Positions 50,701 to 58,640 of a DNA stretch of 64,000 bases are shown here, one piece after another. The notes under the pieces are model-generated. The model saw only the letters and a list, made by a program, of their open reading frames with translations, searched no databases and was not told where the DNA came from. This DNA is from Gemmiger sp. An87 (GTDB taxonomy: Bacteria > Bacillota > Clostridia > Oscillospirales > Ruminococcaceae): the NCBI RefSeq assembly GCF_002159185.1, contig NZ_NFHD01000001.1, positions 124,001-188,000 on the forward strand, written 5' to 3'. Within the stretch, counting starts at the first letter, position 1. The number at the start of each line of letters is the position of its first letter. The position numbers and the translations under genes are program-made.

Positions 50701-51456
50701 GATGCGGTGCCCTTCTCCGAGACCGGTGTGGTCATCACCGAGAAGATGAGCGAGCGGGCGAATCTTTCGGTGGGCGACACCGTGACCCTGGAAAACAAGG
50801 ACGGCCTCACCGGCACCTTCCGGGTGGACGGCGTGGTGGAAAACTACGTGGAGAACTACGTGTACATGAGCGCCGAAACCTATGAATCCGCCTTCGGCGT
50901 GGCGCCGGAGTTCGATCTGGTGCTGGGCCACGCGGCGGACGATTCCGACGAGGGCCGGGCCGCGCTGAACAGCACCCTGCTCAAGACCGAGGGCGTGGCG
51001 GGCGTGAACCAGATCAGCGATCTGAAGAACACCTTCAGCGGCATGATGCAGAAGATCGACATCATCGTGGTGGTGCTCATCGTTTCCGCCGGTGTGCTGG
51101 CCTTCGTGGTGCTGTACAACCTGACCAACATCAACATTACCGAGCGAACCAAGGAGATCGCCACCATCAAGGTGCTGGGCTTCTACGACAGTGAGGTCTC
51201 CGCCTACGTCTACCGGGAGTCGGTGGCGCTGTCGGTCATCGGCACCCTGGCGGGGCTGGTGCTGGGCATTTTCCTGCACATGTTCGTCATCCACTCGGTG
51301 GAGGTGGATGCGGTGATGTTCGGCCGCACCATCAAGCCCATGAGTTACGTGTTCAGCGCCCTGCTCACCCTGCTGTTCAGCGCGCTGGTGAACCTGGTGA
51401 TGCACCGCAAGCTGCGCCACATCAGCATGGTGGAGAGCATGAAGGCCCCGGAATGA
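47767..51456 (+). CDS. FtsX-type ABC permease with long coiled coil
   Basis: A 1229-residue permease. One N-terminal span (FLAIFAIVALGVGFLAGLLA) is followed by an extracellular MacB-like domain (about 40-260). A very long Ala/Glu/Gln/Lys/Leu-rich coiled coil fills about 265-675 (repeats of QAELDTAQQALD, ADAQAKLIDAKAEYE type). Then come three spans of FtsX (about 695-850), a second extracellular domain and a final set of three spans (from about 1095). The same layout occurs in Firmicutes envelope-modifying systems. It is cotranscribed with its ATPase. The substrate or target is unknown. Confidence 0.9.
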   Translation: MKRTYRKTVVRTIRQSLSRFLAIFAIVALGVGFLAGLLATTPDMRYSADRFFDETDLFDLRIVGTLGLTDEDVEAVRAVDGVEQVMPAYSADAIVNTPSGDGLVARIQSVPLDQIEAKEPEGYLNRMEVVEGRLPVKEDECVVEQGSDLHSLGFSVGDTLTISPDNEDWEDTFTRNELKVVGVVSTSAYFSIERESASVGDGTVDVVLYTGEQNFALDVWTDIYVQVEGAKAYDSLTDAYTDYVDLTAQKLEDISGERSRIRYEQVKTEAEQALADATAEYEDAKAEAEQKLADAEEELEDGRSEIEENEQKLESAQKEIEDGQAELDANKESLPGTLSAQQQQLADAQAKLIDAKAEYEAGVAQVEQKSRELADAKQQLEQAKQLVQLLEPTLTKAQEALPELQARVDELQPTVDGAKQLADQLEAARAEAETRRNEASANLDAANTELTNAQAAIDAARGELTEEEWAAQKPDEAAPLLAARTEAEVRVQTAQAELDTAQQALDLAAGQAEAARTQADAAQDLLDEANSALAEGQQTLNDTQAQLDEAKAQIAENEPKITEGEKQLEDAKAQLEEAKKQITEGEKQIAQGESALSMAPGLAQLELELAQEKLDSAKAELEDGTAQLEDAKQQLSEGEAEYAEQKKSAEEQLADAKQQLDDAQKEIDELEEPEWYLLTRDENVSFASLKSNVQKVEAIARVFPVFFFLVAALVALTTMTRMVEEERLQIGTMKALGYSKKSIMAKYVIYAMTATVAGCVFGLLVGFNLFPTVIWNAYSMMYTLPKIYCLFNVPYAAIASGAAILCTLAATLNACWATLMETPATLMLPKAPKAGKRILLERVRPVWKRMKFTHKVTARNLFRYKKRFFMTVVGIAGCTALLVTGFGLHDSISDIVNKQFGKVFTYDFTVSVRDPEEFEGSELEEVLGDTELVTDWTLVHQEQSENEFGDITFETYLFVPQESSRIGSFVDLHERKSGDAVPFSETGVVITEKMSERANLSVGDTVTLENKDGLTGTFRVDGVVENYVENYVYMSAETYESAFGVAPEFDLVLGHAADDSDEGRAALNSTLLKTEGVAGVNQISDLKNTFSGMMQKIDIIVVVLIVSAGVLAFVVLYNLTNINITERTKEIATIKVLGFYDSEVSAYVYRESVALSVIGTLAGLVLGIFLHMFVIHSVEVDAVMFGRTIKPMSYVFSALLTLLFSALVNLVMHRKLRHISMVESMKAPE

Positions 51457-51505
51457 CCGGAAAAACCGTTTTGGACAAATTCCGAAAGGGTTACAAAGAT
51501 TTGAT

Positions 51506-51535
51506 TTGACGGGACCCGGCGGCACATACTATAAT
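51506..51535 (+). promoter_or_regulatory. Strong promoter upstream of a terminator
   Basis: TTGACG (51506-51511) and TATAAT (51530-51535) are 18 bases apart. The terminator begins only eight bases past the -10. Confidence 0.7.
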
Positions 51536-51542
51536 AGTAAGT

Positions 51543-51579
51543 AAGGGGCGCAGGGCTTTAGCCCTGCGCCCCTTTTTTT
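51543..51579 (+). terminator. Terminator/attenuator before the HD-GYP gene
   Basis: AAGGGGCGCAGGGC pairs exactly with GCCCTGCGCCCCTT around a four-base loop, followed by five more T residues. It may end the FtsX operon, or act on transcripts from the promoter just upstream. Confidence 0.85.
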
Positions 51580-51615
51580 GCAGAAAATCTGCAAACCGGA
51601 AAGGAAGTGAACCCT

Positions 51616-52716
51616 GTGTTCCCGTCAACTATGACGCAGGCAGATCCCGCAGCGCCGGAGATCCTTCTCATCGTGGACGATGACGAGCTGAACCGGGCGA
51701 TTCTGGAGAATATATTCGCAGGGCAATACCACATCGAGCAGGCGGAAAACGGCCGCCAGGGTCTGGATGCCATTCTGGCGGACCCGGGCCGGCTGTGCGC
51801 TGTGCTGCTGGATGTGATGATGCCCGAGATGAACGGGCTGGAGGTGCTGCGGGAGCTGAATGCCCGCGGCCTCACCGAGCAGGTGCCGGTGTTTTTGATC
51901 ACCGCCGAGACCGGCGATGAGATGATGAAGGAAGCCTACGGTCTGGGCGTGATGGACGTGATCGGCAAGCCGGTGGTGCCCTATCTGGTGCAGCGCCGGG
52001 TGGGCAGCGTGGTGGAATTGTTCCGCGCCCGGCGGCGGCTGGGCAGCGTGGTGGAGCGCCAGAAGGACGCTCTGCTGGCTCAGGCGGGCAAGATCATCGA
52101 GCTGAGCCACGGCATGATTGCCTCGCTGGCGGCGGCCATCGAGTTCCGCAGTGGCGAGTCCGGCGACCATGTGCGCCGGCTGCAGCGCATCACCCGGGAG
52201 CTGCTCACCCACACCGAGATGGGCAAAGGCATGAGCCAGCAGACCGTGGAGGACATCGCCCTGGCGGCGGTGATGCACGACGTGGGCAAAATCGCCATCC
52301 CGGATGCCATCCTGAACAAGCCCGGCCGCCTCACGGCCGAGGAGTTCGAGGTGATGAAGACCCACACGGTGCAGGGCGCAAAGCTTTTGGAAAACATTCC
52401 CCAGATGCGGGACCACAGCGCCTACGAATACGCCATCGACATCGCACTCCACCACCACGAGCGGTGGGACGGCCGGGGCTACCCCCACGGCCTTGTGGGG
52501 GACGAGATCTCGGTGGGCGCACAAATCGTCTCGCTGGCGGATGTGTACGACGCCCTGGTCAGCCCCCGGGTGTACAAGGCGGCCTTTTCCCACGAAAAGG
52601 CGCTGGAGATGATTCTGAACGGGGAGTGCGGCGTGTTCTCGCCCCGGCTGCTGGAATGCTTCCGGCAGGTGCATCCCCAGATCCGCGCGCTGTATGAAAC
52701 GAAGGAGGAAGGCTGA
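51616..52716 (+). CDS. Response regulator with HD-GYP phosphodiesterase domain
   Basis: A 366-residue protein. A receiver domain fills about residues 15-135 (ILLIVDDDELNR; phosphoacceptor Asp in LLDVMMPEMNG; conserved Lys in IGKPV). After a helical linker the HD-GYP domain follows, with AVMHDVGKIAIPD and LHHHERWDGRGYP; all signature residues are present, so it should hydrolyse c-di-GMP. GTG at 51616 has AAGGA ten bases upstream; GTG at 51607 is too close to it. An HPt gene starts one base after the stop. No histidine kinase is adjacent. Confidence 0.9.
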   Translation: MFPSTMTQADPAAPEILLIVDDDELNRAILENIFAGQYHIEQAENGRQGLDAILADPGRLCAVLLDVMMPEMNGLEVLRELNARGLTEQVPVFLITAETGDEMMKEAYGLGVMDVIGKPVVPYLVQRRVGSVVELFRARRRLGSVVERQKDALLAQAGKIIELSHGMIASLAAAIEFRSGESGDHVRRLQRITRELLTHTEMGKGMSQQTVEDIALAAVMHDVGKIAIPDAILNKPGRLTAEEFEVMKTHTVQGAKLLENIPQMRDHSAYEYAIDIALHHHERWDGRGYPHGLVGDEISVGAQIVSLADVYDALVSPRVYKAAFSHEKALEMILNGECGVFSPRLLECFRQVHPQIRALYETKEEG

Positions 52717-52717
52717 G

Positions 52718-53083
52718 ATGAACCCACAGACCCAGGCAATTCTGGAGCAGGGCGGCGTGGACGTGACCGGCGCCCTGGGCCGTTTCATGGGCAGCGAGGC
52801 GCTGCTGGAGCGCTTTCTGAAGCGTTTTTTGCAGGATGAGACCCTGAGCGCTCTGCAGGCGGCGCTGGACGCGGGCGACACCGAAGCCGCTGCCGCCGCC
52901 GCCCATTCCCTGAAGGGAACCAGCGGCAATCTGTCGCTGAATGTGCTGTTTGAACGTGCCACCGCCCAGCTGGGCCAGCTGCGGGCCGGGGACCTGGAAG
53001 GGGCCCGGCAGGCCATGGCCGGTGTGACCGAGGCTTACACCGCTGCCGTCGAGGCCATCCGCGCCGTCTACGGTGAGGGCTGA
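52718..53083 (+). CDS. Histidine phosphotransfer (HPt) protein
   Basis: A 121-residue four-helix HPt protein with the phosphohistidine motif AAHSLKGTSGNL (His63). It passes phosphoryl groups between a hybrid kinase and a receiver, most simply the HD-GYP regulator encoded one base upstream. ATG at 52718 follows GGAGGAAGGCTGAG. Confidence 0.9.
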   Translation: MNPQTQAILEQGGVDVTGALGRFMGSEALLERFLKRFLQDETLSALQAALDAGDTEAAAAAAHSLKGTSGNLSLNVLFERATAQLGQLRAGDLEGARQAMAGVTEAYTAAVEAIRAVYGEG

Positions 53084-53110
53084 GCCGCTGCGAAAACCGA
53101 ACAACAAAAA

Positions 53111-53163
53111 ACGCCCGTCCGGCCTTCTCCACAGGGAGAAAACGCCGGGCGGGCGCTTTTGTT
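53111..53163. terminator. Terminator between convergent genes
   Basis: ACGCCCGTCCGGC and GCCGGGCGGGCGC form a long stem with one mismatch; the ends are A- and T-rich. Confidence 0.75.
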
Positions 53164-53190
53164 TTTGTTCTGGCTTTTGGGCCGGCCGGC

Positions 53191-53850
53191 TCACAGGATG
53201 GTCTGGCCGTTCACCACCAGCCGGAAGGCAAGGCCCAGCTTGTCCGCCGCCTTGCGGCAGAGCAGCATCCGGTCCATGAAGATTTCAAAGTAGTCGATCA
53301 CCGGCGAGATAGCGGTGTCGATGGTCAGCTCCAGCAGCACGGCGCCGTCGTCGGTGAGGGTGGTGGAGGCCTTTTCCACCGCGTAGTTTACCCGGTCGTG
53401 GATGTCGAACTGGGCCGGGTCCTTGGTGCGCACCCGGCTGCGGCGCACGTCGGTCTTGTCGGCCAGGATCAGCGCCGCCGCCACCGGGTTCACCGGGTAG
53501 GCGGTGGCTTCGTCGTGGTTGCCGATGGCCGAGCACACGGTGGCGATCTCGTCCGCCTCCATGCCCAGATTGTCCAGGATGCGGAAGGCCATCACCGCGC
53601 CGGACTGGGCGTGGTCGATCCGATTGATCACGTTGCCGATGTCGTGCATGTAGCCCGCGATCCAGGCCAGCTGGCAGGTGCGCTGGGAGTAGCCCAGATG
53701 GGCCAGAATCTTCTCGGCAAAATGGGCCACACGGGCCACGTGAGCGGTGCTGTGTTCGGTATATCCCATGGCGGCGAGGGTGTCGTCCGCCCGGCGGATG
53801 TAGGTTTGAATCTGCTTGTTTTCCTTGATGTGGTGGGGGGTGATGATCAT
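53191..53850 (-). CDS. HD-domain hydrolase
   Basis: A 219-residue protein of the HD superfamily. It has HSTAHVARVAHFAE, the metal motif GYMHDIGN (His69-Asp70), and AIGNHDE and ALILADKTDV with further histidine/aspartate ligands. HD enzymes hydrolyse phosphoesters of nucleotides; the exact substrate is open. ATG at 53850 follows AAGGAGG. It is monocistronic and convergent with the HPt gene. Confidence 0.85.
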   Translation of the reverse strand: MIITPHHIKENKQIQTYIRRADDTLAAMGYTEHSTAHVARVAHFAEKILAHLGYSQRTCQLAWIAGYMHDIGNVINRIDHAQSGAVMAFRILDNLGMEADEIATVCSAIGNHDEATAYPVNPVAAALILADKTDVRRSRVRTKDPAQFDIHDRVNYAVEKASTTLTDDGAVLLELTIDTAISPVIDYFEIFMDRMLLCRKAADKLGLAFRLVVNGQTIL

Positions 53851-53994
53851 GGTGCGCCTCCTTGGCGGCAAAAAAATTACAATTATACGTTATTATAGCA
53901 TGGTCATGTGAAGGGGAAATCAGCATGGGGTAAAGCTTTTGTTAAAAAAGGACGGAACAGGAATTGTGCACAATGACGAAGAAAGGTGCGGAGC

Positions 53995-54023
53995 TTGCCG
54001 GAATATGTGGAAAACGCTATAAT
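53995..54023 (+). promoter_or_regulatory. Promoter of rpoN
   Basis: TTGCCG (53995-54000) and TATAAT (54018-54023) are 17 bases apart, 39 bases upstream of the start codon. Confidence 0.6.
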
Positions 54024-54062
54024 AATAGCTGACTACGGACCAAGGAAAGAGAGTGGAAGAGC

Positions 54063-55472
54063 ATGGAACTGATACAGCAGCAGGAGCAGCGGCAGGTACT
54101 CAGCCAGGGGCTGCGCCATTCACTGGAGATTTTGCAGATGCCGGTGCTGGAGCTGCAGGAGTTTTTGCAGGAAAAGGCACTGGAAAACCCGTTGCTGGAG
54201 CTGGAGCTGCCCCAGGAGATGCACCTGCCGGACCCGGCGGAGCCCACCGCCGAGGAGAGGGGCGGCGAGGCGGACCGGTGGGAGGCCACCGGCAGCGAGA
54301 GCGCCGCAGTGTGGGACCTGCCCGCCGGGGAAGGGCTGGGCGAGTGGAACCGGGGCGGCGACGGGGAATGGGACCGGATGGCCGCGCTGGCTGACCCGGC
54401 GGACCGGGGCGAGAGCCTGGCCGAGGCGCTGCACGAGCAGCTGCTGCGCATGCCCGGCCTGACCGACGAGCTGCGCCGCCTGGCGGATTACCTGGCGGAA
54501 TGCCTGAACGAAAACGGCTTTCTGGAATTCTCGCTGGAGGACCTGGCCGCGGACCGGGGCGTGAGCGTGTTTGAGATGGAGCAGGCACTGTATGTGCTGC
54601 AGAGCCTGCAGCCCGCAGGCGTGGCGGCGCGTACCCTGCCCGAATGCCTGGTGCTGCAGCTGGCCCAGACCAAGGACTTCAACGAGTACACGGTGCGGCT
54701 GGTGCGCCAGGGGCTGGAGCTGCTGGCCAAGAATAACATGACCGCCATTGCCCGGCTGCTGGAATGCACCCCGGCCCAGGCCCAGGCGGCGGCCAGGGCG
54801 GTGCGGGCGCTGAACCCCCGCCCGGCACAGGGCTACGGCGCGGGGCCGCTGGCCTATCAGATCCCGGAGGCGGTGTTCCGCCGGGAGAACGGCCAGGTGG
54901 TCATTGAGCTGGAGCGGCGGCTGGCCCCCCGGCTGCAGCTGAACGAGCAGAACTGCACGCTGCTGCAGCAAAGCGGCACCCCCGAGGCCAAAACCTATTT
55001 AAAGGAGCGCCGCGCCGAGGCCCAGCAGCTGATGCGGGCGGTGGCCGAGCGGGAAAGCACCCTGGTGCGCCTGCTGCGCCAGCTGGCCCGGGACCAGCAG
55101 GACTTCTTTTTGCAGGGCGGGCCGCTGAAGCCCATGACCCTGACCCAGATGGCCCAGAGCCTGGGGCTGAGCCTTTCCACCGTGAGCCGTGCGGTGCAGG
55201 GCAAGACCCTGCAGTTCGAGGGCAAGAGCCTGCCGCTGAAGCGGTTCTTCTCCGCCGGTGTGCCGGTGGAGGGCGGCCAGGTGAGCAGCGAGAGCATCAA
55301 ACGCCAGCTGCAGCGCTTCGTGCAGGCCGAGGACCCGGCAAAGCCCTTGTCCGACGAGGCTCTGCGGGCGGCGCTGGAGGCGGTGAACCTGCCGGTGGCA
55401 CGGCGCACCGTGGCCAAATACCGGGAGGAGCTGGGCATTCCCAGCTCGTCGGCCCGGCGGCGGGTGGAGTAA
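54063..55472 (+). CDS. rpoN: RNA polymerase sigma-54 factor
   Basis: A 469-residue sigma-54. Region I is Gln/Leu-rich (ELIQQQEQRQVLSQGLRHSL, EILQMPVLELQEFL). A glycine/acidic region II follows, then the core-binding domain. The -24 recognition RpoN box is complete at the C-terminus (ARRTVAKYREELGIPSSS). It needs enhancer-binding activators, none of which is encoded in this window. ATG at 54063 follows AGAGAGTGGAAGAGC. Confidence 0.96.
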   Translation: MELIQQQEQRQVLSQGLRHSLEILQMPVLELQEFLQEKALENPLLELELPQEMHLPDPAEPTAEERGGEADRWEATGSESAAVWDLPAGEGLGEWNRGGDGEWDRMAALADPADRGESLAEALHEQLLRMPGLTDELRRLADYLAECLNENGFLEFSLEDLAADRGVSVFEMEQALYVLQSLQPAGVAARTLPECLVLQLAQTKDFNEYTVRLVRQGLELLAKNNMTAIARLLECTPAQAQAAARAVRALNPRPAQGYGAGPLAYQIPEAVFRRENGQVVIELERRLAPRLQLNEQNCTLLQQSGTPEAKTYLKERRAEAQQLMRAVAERESTLVRLLRQLARDQQDFFLQGGPLKPMTLTQMAQSLGLSLSTVSRAVQGKTLQFEGKSLPLKRFFSAGVPVEGGQVSSESIKRQLQRFVQAEDPAKPLSDEALRAALEAVNLPVARRTVAKYREELGIPSSSARRRVE

Positions 55473-55554
55473 GGCGCATAATTCTTCCTTTTCTGCGGCA
55501 TACTGATGCCAGAGGCCCGAAATACGGGTTATCCAGAAAAGGAGAGGATGCGTC

Positions 55555-56010
55555 ATGAACCTGACCAAAAAGGAGCAGAGTCTTTTGAAGGACCTGCAAA
55601 ACGAGGAAAAGACCTGCGCCGAGAAGTATCACAAGGCCGCCGAGGCTGCCTGTGACCCGGCGCTGCAGCAGATGTTCGCCCGGCTGGAGAAGGCCGAGCA
55701 GAACCATTACGACACCGTGACAAGCATGCTGGCGGGCGAGACCCCCACGCTGAAGCCGGGCCAGAGCCAGAACGCCAAAAAGCCCGAGCCCCAGCGCGCC
55801 CAGGTGAGCCGGGCCGAGAAGAAGAGCGACGCCTACCTGCTGGCGGACGTGCTGGCCACCGAGAAGTTCGTTTCCGGGGTATACAACACCGCGGTGTTTG
55901 AATTTTCCGACCCGGCGGCCCGCAATGCGCTGGCTGCCATCCAGCAGCAGGAGCAGCAGCACGGCAAGGAGATCGCCGACTATATGACCGCCAACGGTCT
56001 GTATTGCTGA
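55555..56010 (+). CDS. CotF-like spore-coat/ferritin-fold protein
   Basis: A 151-residue helical protein of the Coat F family (LTKKEQSLLKDLQNEEKTCA; YLLADVLATEKFVSGVYNTA; IQQQEQQHGKEIADYM). Members form a ferritin-like four-helix bundle; many are spore coat or small stress proteins. ATG at 55555 follows AAAAGGAGAGGATGCGTC. A strong terminator ends it. Whether this organism sporulates is not decided by this gene. Confidence 0.82.
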   Translation: MNLTKKEQSLLKDLQNEEKTCAEKYHKAAEAACDPALQQMFARLEKAEQNHYDTVTSMLAGETPTLKPGQSQNAKKPEPQRAQVSRAEKKSDAYLLADVLATEKFVSGVYNTAVFEFSDPAARNALAAIQQQEQQHGKEIADYMTANGLYC

Positions 56011-56032
56011 ATCGAAGCAAAAAAAACAAGAC

Positions 56033-56072
56033 GGCGGCCGTTCCCGGGTTTCAGGAACGGCCGCCGCCTTTT
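56033..56072. terminator. Terminator
   Basis: GGCGGCCGTTCC/GGAACGGCCGCC with a nine-base loop, an A run before and a T run after. Confidence 0.88.
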
Positions 56073-56183
56073 GTTTGGGGAAAAGAAGAAGGAAATTTCG
56101 CGGGTTTTCCACCGGGCAGCGCCCGAAGTGTGGAAAACCGGAACGGGGAAAAGCAAAAGGTTCAGAGTCAAACAGGGGATCAA

Positions 56184-57110
56184 TCAGTCCAGCCCGTTCA
56201 GGTACTCCTCCAGGTATTTGCTGGCGGTGGCGCCGTCGGCCACCGCGGTGACCACCTGGCGCAGGGGCTTGGTGCGTACATCGCCGATGGCGAACACGCC
56301 CGGCTGGCTGGTGCGGCAGCTCTCGTCCGCCACGATGTAGCCCTGGCGGTCCAGCTCCAGCTGGTCCTTCACCAGCCAGGTGTTGGGCTGGCGGCCGATG
56401 GCCACGAACAGGCCGTTTACCGGCAGGTGACTCTCCTCGCCGGTCCGGGTGTCGGTGAGGGTCAGGCCGGTGAGGGTGCCGTCCACCTCAAAGCCGGTGA
56501 CCTGCTTGTTCCACAAAAATTCGATGTTCTCGGCCTTTTCCAGCGGCTTTAAATAGCTGCGGGTGGCGCTGAGGGTATCCCGCCGGTGGATGAGGTACAC
56601 CTTTTCGCAGAGCTTGGAGAGGGTGAGCGCGTCCTCGGCGGCAGAGTTGCCGCCTCCGGCCACCGCCACGGTCTTGCCCCGGTAGAAGCCGCCGTCGCAG
56701 GTGGCGCAGTAGGCCACGCCCCGGCCGCGCAGGCCGTCCTCCCCGGCTAGGCCCAGGGGGCGGGGGTCCGCGCCGGTGGCGAAGATCACGGCCTTCGCCC
56801 GCAGCTCGCCCTCGGTGGTGGTCAGGTGCTTTTCCGGCCCGGCCAGCTGCACCGCGGTCACCTGAGCATACAACGTCTCGCTGCCGAATTTCTCCGCCTG
56901 CTGCTGCATGGTCATGGCCAGCTCAAAGCCGTCCACACTCTCCACAAAGCCGGGGTAGTTTTCAATGGCGTTGGTGGTGGCCATCTGGCCGCCGGGGCTG
57001 AGCATCTCCACCACCAGGGTGGAATAGCCCGCCCGCACCGCGTACAGCGCGGCGGAATACCCGGCGGGGCCGCCGCCCACGATCACAACGTCCCACAGTT
57101 TTTCCGTCAT
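56184..57110 (-). CDS. trxB: Thioredoxin-disulfide reductase
   Basis: A 308-residue flavoprotein using NADPH to reduce thioredoxin. The FAD motif VGGGPAGYSAALYA is at residues 11-24. The redox-active CATC is at Cys135-Cys138. The NADPH motif AGGGNSAAEDA and the C-terminal GVFAIGDV follow. Length is normal. ATG after GGAGGTGTGAGCC. It follows trxA by three bases, so substrate and enzyme are coexpressed. Confidence 0.96.
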   Translation of the reverse strand: MTEKLWDVVIVGGGPAGYSAALYAVRAGYSTLVVEMLSPGGQMATTNAIENYPGFVESVDGFELAMTMQQQAEKFGSETLYAQVTAVQLAGPEKHLTTTEGELRAKAVIFATGADPRPLGLAGEDGLRGRGVAYCATCDGGFYRGKTVAVAGGGNSAAEDALTLSKLCEKVYLIHRRDTLSATRSYLKPLEKAENIEFLWNKQVTGFEVDGTLTGLTLTDTRTGEESHLPVNGLFVAIGRQPNTWLVKDQLELDRQGYIVADESCRTSQPGVFAIGDVRTKPLRQVVTAVADGATASKYLEEYLNGLD

Positions 57111-57113
57111 GGC

Positions 57114-57434
57114 TCACACCTCCTGACTCGCCAGCCACTCCTTGATCTGAGCGGCGGTGGCGGGGGCCACCAGGGCCGGGCCGTGGCTGCCGCCCCGGAA
57201 CACCAGCAGAGTGGGGATGGTATCTACCTTGAAACGCTCGGCCAGCGCGGGCTCCTCGTCGATGTTCACGGCGGCGATGGGCAGCATGCCCTCGTCGGCG
57301 CTCATGCGCTGCAGCACGGGGGCCAGGCGGCGGCAGTAGCCGCACCAGGGGGCGGTGAATTCCACCAGCACCGGGGCGGAAGCTTCGAGCACGGTTTTAT
57401 CAAAATCCTGCGTGGTAACAGAAAACATTGCCAT
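57114..57434 (-). CDS. trxA: Thioredoxin
   Basis: A 106-residue thioredoxin with the active site WCGYC at residues 30-34, cis-proline region TIPTLLVFRGG and normal length. The CGYC core differs from the classical CGPC, which should shift its redox potential. ATG at 57434 follows AAGGAGG. First gene of the trxA-trxB operon. Confidence 0.93.
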   Translation of the reverse strand: MAMFSVTTQDFDKTVLEASAPVLVEFTAPWCGYCRRLAPVLQRMSADEGMLPIAAVNIDEEPALAERFKVDTIPTLLVFRGGSHGPALVAPATAAQIKEWLASQEV

Positions 57435-57682
57435 AAAAAACGACCTCCTTCAAAGGTTCGGGATTCATTCGATTGGTTTCTTCGTTCTTATCCTATCATT
57501 AAAATGGGTAAAACTCTGTAACAAAGTCATAGAACCTCTTTTCGCCGGGCAATTCCATATGGTATAGTTATAGTCGAAGGAGCGCCGCCTCATGCAAGTT
57601 GAGATGAAACGGATGCGGTGCCGCCAGGAAAAAGCAGGGCAATGGTGCCCGAAGCGAAAAAACGAAACGCGGGGTGGAGAAG

Positions 57683-58147
57683 ATGAAGCTGCTGGTATCG
57701 GCGTGCCTGTTGGGCTGCGCCTGCCGGTACGACGGGGCCGCAAAGCAGAACCGGCCCCTTATGGACTGGCTCAAAGAGCACGACTGCACCCCGGTGCCGG
57801 TCTGCCCGGAAATCTACGGCGGATTGCCCACCCCCCGAACCCCCGCCGAGCGGCAGGGCAGCCGGGTGGTGAACCGGGACGGGCAGGATGTGACCGCCCA
57901 ATACGAAAAGGGCGCGGCCGAGGCGCTGGCCCTTGCCCGGCTGGCCGGGTGCGAAGCGGCGGTGCTGAAAGCCCGCAGCCCCTCCTGCGGATGCGGCCTT
58001 GTTTACGACGGCAGTTTTTCCGGCACTCTGGTGCCGGGCAACGGGGTGGCCGCCGACCTGCTTTTGAAAAACGGCCTGCCGGTGTTCAGCGAGGAAACGC
58101 TGGACCGGCTGGACCAGTGGGCGCAAAGCCGACACAGCGAAACATAA
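57683..58147 (+). CDS. DUF523 protein (TudS-like)
   Basis: A 154-residue protein with the DUF523 signature cysteines: SACLLGCACRYDG, VCPEIYGG and ARSPSCGCG. The related TudS enzyme uses a [4Fe-4S] cluster on such cysteines to remove sulfur from thiouracil. ATG at 57683 follows GGGGTGGAGAAG; an in-frame GTG at 57674 is an alternative. The DUF1622 gene follows by 15 bases. Confidence 0.85.
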   Translation: MKLLVSACLLGCACRYDGAAKQNRPLMDWLKEHDCTPVPVCPEIYGGLPTPRTPAERQGSRVVNRDGQDVTAQYEKGAAEALALARLAGCEAAVLKARSPSCGCGLVYDGSFSGTLVPGNGVAADLLLKNGLPVFSEETLDRLDQWAQSRHSET

Positions 58148-58162
58148 AGGAGCGAAAGAAAA

Positions 58163-58504
58163 ATGGAATTTTTGAACGACGTGCTGCACCTGATCGTGGA
58201 GGCCGCCATTCTGCTGTTTGAGTTTATGGGTGTGGCGGTTCTGATCGCCGCCGGTATCCGGGGCATCTGGAACTATCTGCGCCGGGACCCCCTGACCCGG
58301 CTGAAGCTGGCCAAGGGCATGGCCATGGGCCTGGAGTTCAAGCTGGGCAGCGAGATTCTGCGCACCGTGGTGGTGCGCCAGATGAGCGAGATTCTGATCG
58401 TGGGTGCGATTATTGTGCTGCGGGCCGCACTGACCTTTTTGATCCACTGGGAAATCAAGAACGAGGAGGCCGAGGTGGAGGCCAAGCTGGAGCACCAGCA
58501 GTAA
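58163..58504 (+). CDS. DUF1622 membrane protein
   Basis: A 113-residue protein with two or three hydrophobic segments (LIVEAAILLFEFMGVAVLIA; ILIVGAIIVLRAALTFLIH) and the DUF1622 core GLEFKLGSEILRTVVVRQM. ATG at 58163 follows AAAGGAGCGAAAGAAAA. Probably cotranscribed with the DUF523 gene. Function unknown. Confidence 0.83.
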   Translation: MEFLNDVLHLIVEAAILLFEFMGVAVLIAAGIRGIWNYLRRDPLTRLKLAKGMAMGLEFKLGSEILRTVVVRQMSEILIVGAIIVLRAALTFLIHWEIKNEEAEVEAKLEHQQ

Positions 58505-58521
58505 ACGGAATAAAACGCGAT

Positions 58522-58556
58522 TTTGCGGGGTTTTTATGCCCCGCAAATTTTTTTGA
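58522..58556 (+). terminator. Terminator
   Basis: TTTGCGGGG/CCCCGCAAA around an eight-base loop, followed by a T run. Confidence 0.85.
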
Positions 58557-58575
58557 ATTTTTTTGCAAAAAGGTG

Positions 58576-58604
58576 TTGACACCCGGCCCAAAATTGAGTA
58601 TACT
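58576..58604 (+). promoter_or_regulatory. Promoter of the tRNA cluster
   Basis: TTGACA (58576-58581) and TATACT (58599-58604) are exactly 17 bases apart, 36 bases before the first tRNA. Confidence 0.85.
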
Positions 58605-58640
58605 AATCAAGCACCCAACGAACAGGGGCCCTGAACACAA

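Noticed and set aside
57590-58591. 333-residue minus-strand frame over the DUF523 and DUF1622 genes
   Set aside because: Antisense of two recognised genes; no supporting start or domain.
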